Below the pieces are notes generated by a model. It had not been told where the DNA came from and searched no databases. It worked only from the letters and a program-made list of their open reading frames with translations. The translations under genes were made by a program, and so were the position numbers. Positions 1 through 7,190 of a DNA stretch of 12,155 bases are shown one piece after another. The number at the start of each line of letters is the position of its first letter. Position 1 is the stretch's first letter. Location: the NCBI GenBank assembly GCA_029289015.1, contig JARFUL010000267.1, positions 1 to 12,155 of the forward strand, written 5' to 3'. This DNA is from Syntrophobacteria bacterium (lineage in GTDB: Bacteria; Desulfobacterota; Syntrophobacteria; JARFUL01).

Positions 1-277
1 ACTGTCAGGCAGGCCAAAGCAGCCCGGTCAAACTCCCGGCCCGGGTCCCATCATTATTACTCAGATAGAGCTTTCGTCAAGCCTTGTCATGGAATCTTCC
101 CCCACCAGTGCCGGCCCCCTTGTCACCCTCGAGCTGATGGACTAATATTTCCCCAAGGTCCTTCAGGTCAATCTTTTTGGGAGACAACCCCGCGCCACGG
201 TCCCTTGGAAAGGCCGGTAAACACCCGAAAAGAATACCCGCCACCATCAATATAACCGCAGCCTGGGGAGGTGTTTC

Positions 278-571
278 GTGAGAAAGAGTGTAGCGGGTTA
301 TCTGTTTAGGCTGGCCCTTGTTGCCTCTTTGTCTCTTGTCCTGGCCGCGTGCGGCTCCAAGGTCAACCAGGCCAATTTCGACAAGATCAAGAACGGCATG
401 ACCCAAGATGAGGTTATATCAATCCTCGGCTCGCCAACGGACACATCCACAGTCAAGATAGCGGGACTCTCCGGAAGCTCGGCGAAGTGGACCGACAAAC
501 AGGGCACCATCACCATCCAGTTCGCAAACGGAAAGGTAAGATTCAAGCAGTTCACCAGGTCGGGCGGCTAA
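278..571 (+). CDS. Small SmpA/OmlA-like (DUF3862-type) lipoprotein
   Basis: This is a 97-residue exported lipoprotein. Residues 1-24 form a signal peptide: basic start (MRK), hydrophobic stretch, and a lipobox LAAC with the lipidated Cys at 25. The 73-residue mature part reads NFDKIKNGMTQDEVISILG followed by a Trp and a short beta-rich tail (GTITIQFANGKV). This is the pattern of the SmpA/OmlA (BamE-like) and DUF3862 folds, namely a helix with 'I..GMt.deV..ilG.P' and then antiparallel strands. The GTG start is chosen because GGGGAGG (265-271) lies 6 nt upstream. No ATG is available before the signal peptide. BamE belongs to this fold and acts in outer-membrane protein assembly, but this protein need not do so. 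Its role is unknown; it probably sits on the periplasmic side of the inner or outer membrane. It is a single gene with no operon partner; the nearest gene on the same strand starts 367 bp later. Confidence 0.85.
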   Translation: MRKSVAGYLFRLALVASLSLVLAACGSKVNQANFDKIKNGMTQDEVISILGSPTDTSTVKIAGLSGSSAKWTDKQGTITIQFANGKVRFKQFTRSGG

Positions 572-601
572 TAGCCTTTTAGATCAAGGTAGCAGAAAAC
601 C

Positions 602-784
602 TGGACCACCACGGACCGGGCCGACATCCTCTTCGGCACCCCGACCCCCGTGGTAACGGAGGCCAACCTGGGCGTGCTCAAGGCCGACGCGGTGAATGTT
701 GCCATCCACGGGCACAACCCCGTGCTTTCGGACTTGACGCGGTTAAATCCTTCTTGCGTTATCCATCACAATCTTGTAGCCTGA
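602..784 (+). pseudogene. cooS: Fragment of carbon monoxide dehydrogenase catalytic subunit (CooS relic)
   Basis: The frame starting at 602 reads ADILFGTPTPVVTEANLGVL and then, after five more residues, NVAIHGHNPVLSD. This matches a strongly conserved internal block of anaerobic Ni-Fe CO dehydrogenases (CooS), found roughly 200-260 residues into a protein of about 640. The HGH motif probably contains the histidine ligand of the Ni-Fe-S C-cluster. Recognisable similarity covers about 608-736. The frame then runs on through unrelated residues to a TGA at 782-784, and a TAG at 590-592 closes it upstream. There is no start codon, ribosome-binding site, Fe-S cysteine region or other part of the gene nearby. 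I therefore read it as a relic left by deletion or recombination, not a working gene. The identification comes from memory of the family; the fragment status is visible in the sequence. Confidence 0.75.
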
Positions 785-938
785 AACCTGCCAAAAGCTT
801 CCTTTCGAGCGAGAATTCTCAAGAGCTATCCTCGCTTACTCCCCTCTGCCACTGACAGAAATCGATCGGATAAGTGGATTCGAGGCACGGGCAAGAATCG
901 CATTAAACTCTTCAAGGGAAAAGGGGCGCGGGCCGGGC

Positions 939-1949
939 GTGGGAAAGAGTATACTTCGGCTTACCATAGTCACTGTTTGCGCGGTAAGCGGTTATTTCCT
1001 GGCATCCCACATAACCGCCATAAAGAATTACCCCTGGGCTGCCTGGTTCGGTCTTGCCTTTGGGGTGGTCTTTGCCTGCATTGCATTAGCTATTGAGGAC
1101 CAGATCAAGAAGGTCCCCCTAAAAGTTATCATAGGCTCCACGGTGGGGCTGTGCATCGGGCTCCTGGTGGCCAGGCTGATCGGGGGATCCTTCAAGGTTC
1201 TGGAGAGTCCCACGCTCAAGGTTTCCATCTACCTCATCCTGAGCGCTTTTTTCGGCTACGTGGGGCTCGTGCTTGGGGGGATGAAGGTTGAGGAGTTAAA
1301 GATTCCCTCCATTTCGGGGCTTTTCTCCAGGTCCCACGCAAAAAAGTCTTTCGAGAGAGAGAAGATCCTGGACACCAGCGTGATCATAGACGGCAGAATT
1401 GCAGATATCTGTGAGGCCGGCTTCCTGGAAGGGGTCCTTGTGGTGCCAGAATTTGTGATCGCAGAGCTGCAGCGGATCGCCGACTCCGCAGACCATCTCA
1501 AAAAGGCCCGGGGGCGGAGGGGGCTCGACGTCTTAAAACGTCTGAAGGACGCGCTCAAGATGTCGGTCACCATCGACGAGACCGACTTCCCCGACCAGCC
1601 CGACGTGGACTCCAAGCTCTTAGCCCTGGCCAGGGAGCGGCACGCCAAGCTGGTGACCAACGACCTGAACCTCACCAAGGTGGCCCGCCTGAGGGGAATC
1701 GACATCCTCAATATAAATCAACTGGCCAATGCGTTGAGACAGGTGGTGCTGTCAGGAGAGACGCTGAAGCTCAGGGTGATGAAGGAGGGCCGCGAGTACG
1801 GCCAGGGTGTGGCTTTTCTCGAAGACGGAACCATGGTGGTTGTGAATGGCGGACGCAGTTACATTGGGCGTGATGTGGAGGTCACCGTGACCCAGATACT
1901 CCAGACCCATGCGGGCCGTCTCATCTTTGCAACTCTGTCCAAGAAATAG
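939..1949 (+). CDS. Membrane-anchored PIN-TRAM domain protein (YacL type), putative ribonuclease
   Basis: This 336-residue protein has the architecture of Bacillus YacL. Four hydrophobic segments (about 7-27, 33-52, 62-82 and 95-114) are followed by a PIN nuclease domain (about 142-265) and a C-terminal TRAM RNA-binding domain (about 273-333). The acidic PIN residues are all visible: D145 in ILDTSVIIDGR, E171/E176 in VPEFVIAEL, D222/D224 in QPDVDSK and D242 in VTNDLNL. A metal-dependent RNase active site facing the cytoplasm is therefore likely intact. Substrate and pathway are not known from the sequence. GTG 939 is the only plausible start: the frame stays open back to 780 but has no ATG, GTG or TTG there, and the first membrane helix begins directly after it. 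Its ribosome-binding site is weak (GGGG at 923-926 is 12 nt away). It is followed by a strong terminator, so it is probably transcribed alone. Confidence 0.9.
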   Translation: MGKSILRLTIVTVCAVSGYFLASHITAIKNYPWAAWFGLAFGVVFACIALAIEDQIKKVPLKVIIGSTVGLCIGLLVARLIGGSFKVLESPTLKVSIYLILSAFFGYVGLVLGGMKVEELKIPSISGLFSRSHAKKSFEREKILDTSVIIDGRIADICEAGFLEGVLVVPEFVIAELQRIADSADHLKKARGRRGLDVLKRLKDALKMSVTIDETDFPDQPDVDSKLLALARERHAKLVTNDLNLTKVARLRGIDILNINQLANALRQVVLSGETLKLRVMKEGREYGQGVAFLEDGTMVVVNGGRSYIGRDVEVTVTQILQTHAGRLIFATLSKK

Positions 1950-1975
1950 GCTAAGACGGCATATCTCTAAGATGC

Positions 1976-2007
1976 GGGCGGTAGAGCCTAGGCTCTACCG
2001 CCCTTTT
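1976..2007 (+). terminator. Intrinsic terminator after the PIN-TRAM gene
   Basis: Positions 1976-2003 are a perfect 28-nt palindrome (GGGCGGTAGAGCC and its complement). It folds into a 12-bp GC-rich stem with a CTAG loop, followed by TTTT at 2004-2007. It lies 27 nt after the stop of the PIN-TRAM gene. On the minus strand the hairpin is equally stable but is followed by GCATCTTAG, not a T run, so it should terminate mainly rightward transcription. It may still protect the 3' end of the convergent MFS transcript. Confidence 0.9.
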
Positions 2008-2036
2008 AGTCAATGGTTAACCCTACTTGTCAGGTC

Positions 2037-3317
2037 CTAGGCTCCCGCCTTCTCGGGTCTCTTGGTGATGGCCGCGATAAGTATGGCAACGATAAGGAGG
2101 ATACCCGCAATGTAGAAGGCCCAGTCGTACACGCCGGTCAAGTCCCTGATCCTGCCCGCGAGCTTGGGCATGAACGCGCCCAAACCCCACCCGATGAACA
2201 CCAGGCCGTAGTTGAAGCCCAGGTTCTTGGGGCCGTAGAAGTCCAGCGTGTAGGAAGGCATGAGGGAGAGGCCGCCGCCGTACACCCAGTAGGCCAACAG
2301 ACAGGCCACAAAGGCCAGGACCAGCGACTTGGACGCGATGATGGACGGCAGCGCGAACATGCAGACTGCCGCAAGCGAGGCATTGAGCATATAGGCCTTA
2401 TCCCTGCCGATAATGTCGGAGTACTTGCCGGTGCCTATACGTCCTATCGCGTTAAAGAAGCCGCCTGCGGCCACCAGGATGAATCCCTGCTCAAGCATCG
2501 GCCTGATGAACTTCGCCGCGTGGCCGATGATGAGGAGACCGGCCTGGGTGTTGAGGCAGAAGAGCAGGATCAGCATGTAGAACTGCCAGGTTCCCGCCAT
2601 CTCTCCCGCGGTCCAGTCAACCGCTGTTCGCGCTGGTGCTTTGGCCGCAGTGGTTTCAGGCGGCTGGGGAGCCACATAGCCCTCCTCAGGCCATGCTAGC
2701 ACCTGAGCAGCGCCGCAGATGATTATTAAGTAGGCGATGCCCAGCACGGTGAACGAGGCAGACAGGGAGTAACTCACGATGATCCACTTGATCAGCGGCG
2801 CCACGTAGAAGGCCGCGCCTCCGTATCCCGAGACCGTGATTCCTATCATTAGGCCCCTCTGGTGCGGGCCGACCCACTTGCCGGTCGCGGGGACTGGAGC
2901 CGCGTAGGCTATGCCCATGGCAATGCCGCCGCCGACTCCGAACCCCCACAGGATCCCGGCGTAGGAGTGGACCGCGCCTGCGATGAGCAACCCAGCCCCC
3001 ATGAAGACTCCGCCTATGGTGGCGGCGATTGTGGGGCCAAACCTATCCTGGATCTTCCCTCCGGGGATCATGAGCAGGGCGAAGATCAGAATGCATAAGG
3101 ACTTTGGGTTGGAGGCTTGTTCTGCCGTGAGAGCGCCCGCCCAGCCGTGGGCCTTCATGTAAACCTCATCCGTGAGGTACTTGAGCCACACGGACCAGGC
3201 GTAGAGGCAACCCAGGCAGAGGTTGATTGTGGTTCCCGCGAGAATGACGGACCATGCTCGGCCGGGAAGCTTGTCTACTGGTTGGTTGTATCCCTTAGCG
3301 TACTTTCCAAATCCCAT
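2037..3317 (-). CDS. MFS transporter, oxalate/formate antiporter (OFA) family
   Basis: This is a 426-residue inner-membrane carrier with about 12 hydrophobic segments in two halves, separated by a hydrophilic, Pro/Ala-rich linker (about 209-240). The loop motif between helices 2 and 3 is GGKIQDRFG (86-94), and the matching second-half motif is GRIGTGKYSDIIGR (292-305). Together with LCLGCLYAWSVW near the N-terminus and YGPKNLGFNYGLVF near the C-terminus, these mark the OFA branch of the major facilitator superfamily. Members carry small mono- or dicarboxylates such as oxalate and formate. The real substrate cannot be read from sequence, and many deltaproteobacterial members are uncharacterised. 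The ATG at 3315-3317 is supported by AGGAGGT at 3324-3330, 6 nt upstream. It is a single gene, convergent with the PIN-TRAM gene. The next gene upstream ends 813 bp away, which leaves room for its own regulation. Confidence 0.9.
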   Translation of the reverse strand: MGFGKYAKGYNQPVDKLPGRAWSVILAGTTINLCLGCLYAWSVWLKYLTDEVYMKAHGWAGALTAEQASNPKSLCILIFALLMIPGGKIQDRFGPTIAATIGGVFMGAGLLIAGAVHSYAGILWGFGVGGGIAMGIAYAAPVPATGKWVGPHQRGLMIGITVSGYGGAAFYVAPLIKWIIVSYSLSASFTVLGIAYLIIICGAAQVLAWPEEGYVAPQPPETTAAKAPARTAVDWTAGEMAGTWQFYMLILLFCLNTQAGLLIIGHAAKFIRPMLEQGFILVAAGGFFNAIGRIGTGKYSDIIGRDKAYMLNASLAAVCMFALPSIIASKSLVLAFVACLLAYWVYGGGLSLMPSYTLDFYGPKNLGFNYGLVFIGWGLGAFMPKLAGRIRDLTGVYDWAFYIAGILLIVAILIAAITKRPEKAGA

Positions 3318-3672
3318 TCACTTACCTCCTCATGGTTCAAAATGGGCGAAAAGCACCGGAGCTTGATTCCAGGACTCGAATTCTCCCCTTCCTGGTTATG
3401 TATGCAAGAAATACCAAGGTTTCGAATTGCCAGGAACGGTCTCTTCTGTCACAGCAGTGGTGGAGCGATAACAAGAACAAAAAGAGATGAGAAAGCGTGT
3501 GAATATTAAGATATCAGCACAGAAGAGCGGGAGCTATTGACCTGGAACTTATACCTCTCGTAACAACTCCAGTGGGAAGGTTTAATAAGACATAAAAGCG
3601 TTACTCACCCTACGTAGATTGTAACTGTCGATTAGCTGAACTCGATCACCCCCTTTGTTGTTTAAGGTTATG

Positions 3673-3696
3673 AAAAGCTTCTAGGCTCCTAGAAGC
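3673..3696 (-). terminator. Minus-strand hairpin with short T run, likely terminator
   Basis: Read on the minus strand, GCTTCTAGG-AG-CCTAGAAGC is a perfect inverted repeat (8-9 bp stem, loop of 2-4 nt) immediately followed by TTTT and C. On the plus strand it is followed by AAGCCCC, so only leftward transcription would be stopped. It lies 434 nt beyond the nuoN stop and 356 nt before the MFS start. It could end read-through from the nuo operon, end a small RNA begun at about 3829, or act as an attenuator in the MFS leader. The T run is short, so its efficiency is uncertain. Confidence 0.5.
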
Positions 3697-3829
3697 AAGC
3701 CCCTTAACACTTCATATAAGCACTGCATCATAGATTGTGCAGGAATGCACACATTTTAAAGAAAGCCCTGCTGCCAAGTGTCGACAAGTGTTCTAAAACA
3801 ACTTGGAAGAGATAATGGGCTCATATTAT
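3673..3829 (-). ncRNA. Candidate small RNA or structured leader between promoter and terminator
   Basis: If the promoter at 3836-3864 is real, a transcript would start near 3829 and stop after the hairpin at 3673-3696, giving about 157 nt. Within it, in transcript order, are a CCAAGT/ACTTGG stem with a 21-nt loop, a TGTGCA-TTCC-TGCACA hairpin and the terminator hairpin. There is no open frame of note. This reading is an inference from the spacing of signals. I recognise no known RNA family, and the same elements could be the regulated 5' leader of the MFS gene. Confidence 0.25.
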
Positions 3830-3835
3830 TAAAAA

Positions 3836-3864
3836 TTTATGGCATGGAGTGGCAGGATTGTCAA
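3836..3864 (-). promoter_or_regulatory. Sigma70-like promoter candidate reading leftward
   Basis: On the minus strand there is a perfect -35 box TTGACA (3859-3864), a 17-nt spacer and CATAAA (3836-3841), which matches four of six positions of TATAAT. The sequence just downstream is very AT-rich (ATTTTTAATAATAT). It points toward the OFA transporter gene, whose start is about 510 nt further on, with the 3673-3696 hairpin in between. Confidence 0.4.
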
Positions 3865-4130
3865 GGAGAATTTAATATATATGGAACAAATCAGTCAAAC
3901 TAGCACCCAGTCTTTTATGACCTGCCCCCCAGAGATCGGCCCACTTTTTGTAAGAGTTTTGTGGCAGAAATTTGGGTCAGGAAGGAGGGGTTAAACGCAA
4001 TCAGGGTGCTCTGCCGAGAGGTCCAGGACATCCTTCGGAAAAACGGGCCGTGTCAAAAGCCCTTTATCAATGCAACTTTAGACCGGGGGAAGGGGGCTGA
4101 ACATAATGTATATGTCACTTCAGCGGAGGC

Positions 4131-5624
4131 TCAGAAGATGGACTCGATGAAGGCTGCCAGCGGCTGCCAGTACACCCCCAGCACCAAGGTGGGAAGAGCC
4201 AGGGCCCCAATTACAGCGTAGGAGACTCCGCTGACGCGGGGCTCGAAGCTTACCTCTGCCTGGTCGATGAACATGGCCTTGATGAGCCGGACGTAGTAGT
4301 AGAGCGAGATGACCGTGTTTATCGCGGCCACTATGGCAAGCCAGTAGTACTTTTTAAGGATAACCGCGGAAAAGAGAAAGACCTTGCCCACAAAGCCCGC
4401 GAAGGGGGGGATCCCTATGAGGGAGAAGAGGAACACGGCCATTGCGACGCAGGCCATAGGAGCCCTGGCCGAGAGCCCCCGGTAGAATCTGATGTCCTCG
4501 CCTCCTTCACCGTTATTCACCGCGGTCACCACCGCGAAGGCCCCCAGGTTCATAAACAGGTAGACCACCAGGTAGAAGGCCACCGCCTCGAGCCCCAGCT
4601 TGTCGAGGCAGGCGATCCCCATGAGGAGGTAGCCCGCGTGGGCTATGGAGGAGTAGGCCAGGAGCCTCTTCACGTTGTCCTGGTGGATAGCGGACAGGTT
4701 GCCCAAGCTCATGGTGATCGCGGATATGACCGCTACAATCGCGGGCCAGTCCACCTGCTCTATGGCCGCGAACCCCTGGTCCCCGACCTCCCTGGCGAAC
4801 AGGGTGTAGAACAGACGGATAAAAACCGCGAACCCCGCGGCCTTGGGCCCTACCGAGAGAAACGCGGTCACAGGGGTGGGCGCGCCCTCGTACACGTCCG
4901 GGCACCAGATGTGGAATGGGAAGGACGCGGTCTTAAACAAAAGCCCTGCCAGGAAGAAGAGCACCATCAGCACGAAGAGCGCACGGTTTTGGCCGGCCAT
5001 GTGCGCGCTGTTGAGTATCCGGCCTATCTCCATGATGTCGGTGGTGCCGGCCAGCCCGTAGACCAGAGAGAACCCGAAGAGCATGACGCCCGAGGTGAAC
5101 GCGCCGTAGAGTACGTACTTGAGGGCCGCCTCGCCGCCCCTGGCTTCCCTGAACCGTATTCCCACCAGGAGATAGCTGAGAAGGCTCATGGTCTCGAACG
5201 CGAGGTATATCATCAAAAGGTCCACCGATGAGGCCAGGAGCACCATCCCCAGGGTGACGGACACCACCAGGAGGCAGCACTCGTTGAACTCGTAGTCCTC
5301 AACTTCGCGGTTCATCTGGGCCATGAGGATGGTAAACGCTGCCGCGGCCACGAAGAAGAGCTTGAAGAACACGCTGAAGCTGTCCCAGAGAAAGAGGTCC
5401 GCGAAGTACCGGACCCCTTTGCCCGCGCCTGGCTGCTTGAGGGATGCTGTCATTGCCAAGGCGAGCCCAAGCATGGAGATAATGAGGAAGAGCCGCCGGT
5501 TTTTCCTGAAGGGGAGTATCACCCCTGAAAGTAAAAGCGCGACGATCAGGACGCACAGCGCCACCTCCGTGCCAGCGTACCTGAATCCTTCGAGGTTGCT
5601 CCGGGCTATCTGGACCAGGTCCAT
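4131..5624 (-). CDS. nuoN: NADH-quinone oxidoreductase subunit N
   Basis: This 497-residue antiporter-like subunit of complex I (usual length about 480-500) has about 14 membrane helices and forms one of the three proton channels of the membrane arm. The key charges are present: E144 in LAFETMSLLSYLLVG (helix 5), K169, K231 in LLFKTASFPFHIW (helix 7), H238, K261 in GPKAAGF (helix 8) and K414 in FVGKVFLF (helix 12). These correspond to E133, K158, K217, H224, K247 and K395 of E. coli NuoN. It starts at ATG 5622-5624 with AAGGA about 7 nt upstream. It is the last gene of the operon, 49 nt after the nuoM stop, which is the largest gap in the cluster. No strong terminator follows directly. Confidence 0.97.
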   Translation of the reverse strand: MDLVQIARSNLEGFRYAGTEVALCVLIVALLLSGVILPFRKNRRLFLIISMLGLALAMTASLKQPGAGKGVRYFADLFLWDSFSVFFKLFFVAAAAFTILMAQMNREVEDYEFNECCLLVVSVTLGMVLLASSVDLLMIYLAFETMSLLSYLLVGIRFREARGGEAALKYVLYGAFTSGVMLFGFSLVYGLAGTTDIMEIGRILNSAHMAGQNRALFVLMVLFFLAGLLFKTASFPFHIWCPDVYEGAPTPVTAFLSVGPKAAGFAVFIRLFYTLFAREVGDQGFAAIEQVDWPAIVAVISAITMSLGNLSAIHQDNVKRLLAYSSIAHAGYLLMGIACLDKLGLEAVAFYLVVYLFMNLGAFAVVTAVNNGEGGEDIRFYRGLSARAPMACVAMAVFLFSLIGIPPFAGFVGKVFLFSAVILKKYYWLAIVAAINTVISLYYYVRLIKAMFIDQAEVSFEPRVSGVSYAVIGALALPTLVLGVYWQPLAAFIESIF

Positions 5625-5673
5625 CTCGTTTCCTTCAATTCATACCGCCATTTACGGCCCCGCTGCCACTTGC

Positions 5674-7179
5674 TCACCGCATGGCTACAACCAGATGAAC
5701 GGTGTTTCTTAAGGTCGCGCCTATCATGTCCAAGATGGGCATGGGGTAGAACCCAAGCACCACGACGATGATCGCCAGGGGAGTAAGGCAGGCCGCCTCC
5801 CTGAGGCTGATCTCGGGAAGGTCCTCCCACCTCTCATTCATGGGCCCCAGAAAAATCCTCTGCATGGTCCAAAGAAAGTACCCCGCGGTGATAATGATGC
5901 TGGTGGTGGCCAAGACGGTCATTACCTTGTAGGTCTGGAACGCGCCTATGAGGCAGAGGGCCTCGCTTATGAAGCTCGAAAGCCCCGGCAGCCCGAGGCC
6001 CGCCATGAACGCGAGCCCCGTGTATCCCGCAAAGACGGGCATGTTGTGGGCCAGGCCGCCGAACCCGTCTATGTCGCGGGTGTGGGCCCTATCGTAGATT
6101 ACGCCCACCAGTAAAAAGAGCATCGCGGTTATGATTCCATGGTTGAACATCTGTAAGATCGCGCCGTTTATGCCGATGGTGTTGGAAAAGACAGACATGC
6201 CTAAGACCACGAACCCCATGTGACTGATGCTTGAATAGGCTATGAGCTTCTTCAGGTCCTTTTGGGCCATCGCGCAAAACGCGCCGTAGATTATGGACAC
6301 AAGGCCGAACGCGGCCACAACGGGCGCGAAGGCCCGTGCCATGTCCGGCAGGACGGGGTAGCTTATGCGGATGAGCCCGTAGGTTCCCATCTTAAGAAGG
6401 ACCCCCGCTAGTATCACCGAGATCGCGGTGGGGGCCTCCACGTGCGCGTCCGGCAGCCAGGTGTGGAAGGGGACCAATGGTATCTTGATCGCGAACCCTA
6501 TAAGCAAAAGGAGGTAGCAACCCCACCGGACAACCGGGTCCTTGAGTATGCCGATGTGCGCGGCCTGGTTGGCTAAAATTGTAAAATCGAAGGAGTGAAG
6601 CCCGGTCGCGGGCTCCACGGAGCCGAAGTAGAAGGCCAGCATCGCGATGAGCATGAACACGGAGCCCACGAGGGTGAAGAGGAAGAACTTGATCGCGGCG
6701 TACTCCTTCTTGGGCCCGCCCCAGACGCCGATGAGAAAATACATGGGCAGGAGCATGAGCTCCCAGAAGATGTAGAACAAAAAGAAGTCCAGCGCGCAAA
6801 AGACCCCCATCATCGCGGTGTCTAAAAGTAAAAATAGGGAAAAGTAGCCCCGTATGTATTTGTCTATGTTCCACGAGGCCAGGATACAGATGAAGCTCAG
6901 GAGCGCGGTCAAAAGCACCATGGGCATGGAGACTCCGTCCACCCCGAGGTAGTAGTCTATGTTGAACCTCAAGATCCAGCTCGTGTGCTCCACGAACTGA
7001 AAGGAGGGGTTAGCGCGTTCGAAGTTCACATAGAGCTTATATGCCCAGTAGAGCTGGGGCACGGTGCTTGCCAGCGCGATGGGCTTCATCCATGACTCCA
7101 GCCTCTTGGGCAAAAAGCAGATTATGGCCGCGCCTATAAGCGGGAAAAATATGATCCAGGAGAGTATGTGGCTTTGCAT
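5674..7179 (-). CDS. nuoM: NADH-quinone oxidoreductase subunit M
   Basis: This 501-residue antiporter-like membrane subunit of complex I sits between N and L in the arm and pumps protons. The family residues are intact: E140 in IFWELMLLPMYFLIGVWGG, K232 in IKIPLVPFHTWLPDAH, K263 in LLKMGTYGLIR, H320 in SSISHMGFV, H347 in FNHG and E406 in FISEALCL. These are the equivalents of E144, K234, K265, H322, H348 and E407 in E. coli. The length is normal. The start is ATG 7177-7179, 11 nt after the nuoL stop, with GAGGG overlapping the nuoL stop codon as the likely ribosome-binding site. That arrangement suggests translational coupling to nuoL. Confidence 0.97.
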   Translation of the reverse strand: MQSHILSWIIFFPLIGAAIICFLPKRLESWMKPIALASTVPQLYWAYKLYVNFERANPSFQFVEHTSWILRFNIDYYLGVDGVSMPMVLLTALLSFICILASWNIDKYIRGYFSLFLLLDTAMMGVFCALDFFLFYIFWELMLLPMYFLIGVWGGPKKEYAAIKFFLFTLVGSVFMLIAMLAFYFGSVEPATGLHSFDFTILANQAAHIGILKDPVVRWGCYLLLLIGFAIKIPLVPFHTWLPDAHVEAPTAISVILAGVLLKMGTYGLIRISYPVLPDMARAFAPVVAAFGLVSIIYGAFCAMAQKDLKKLIAYSSISHMGFVVLGMSVFSNTIGINGAILQMFNHGIITAMLFLLVGVIYDRAHTRDIDGFGGLAHNMPVFAGYTGLAFMAGLGLPGLSSFISEALCLIGAFQTYKVMTVLATTSIIITAGYFLWTMQRIFLGPMNERWEDLPEISLREAACLTPLAIIVVVLGFYPMPILDMIGATLRNTVHLVVAMR

Positions 7180-7190
7180 ATCTTCGTCCC

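Larger units (their letters stand above)
3318..4130. other. 813-bp intergenic region without a convincing gene
   Basis: This is the only long gap in the right two thirds of the window. The part from about 3480 to 3960 is clearly more AT-rich than the flanking genes. It holds a minus-strand promoter candidate (3836-3864), a minus-strand terminator-like hairpin (3673-3696) and a small hairpin TGTGCA-GGAA-TGCACA (3736-3751). A short plus-strand frame with a weakly placed AAGGAG (3863-3868) starts at ATG 3881 and ends at 3994. No terminator with a proper T tract is seen directly after nuoN. The best candidate near it is a weak 4-bp GGGC/GCCC stem followed by GTTTTT, read on the minus strand at about 4040-4065. 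Confidence 0.6.

Noticed and set aside
77..247. Minus-strand frame starting MVAGILFGCLPAF, resembling a small lipoprotein signal peptide, divergent from the lipoprotein gene.
   Set aside because: There is no Shine-Dalgarno sequence before the ATG at 245-247, the rest has no recognisable domain, and nothing supports translation. The first 277 bases show no gene I can support.
734..762. Possible promoter TTGACG-17 nt-CGTTAT for the PIN-TRAM gene.
   Set aside because: The -10 box matches only three of six positions, and the -35 lies in the CooS relic, where the sequence is explained by coding history.
3390..3445. Sigma54-like promoter for the MFS gene (minus strand TTGGTATTTCTTGCA and TGGCAATTCG).
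   Set aside because: The GG and GC elements are 8 nt apart instead of 10 in the first, and the second lacks the GC element at the right distance.
3961..4221. Plus-strand frame of 86 codons starting at GTG 3961.
   Set aside because: Its last third is antisense to the end of nuoN, it has no family match and a poor start. Its first part is discussed only as a possible frameshifted remnant.
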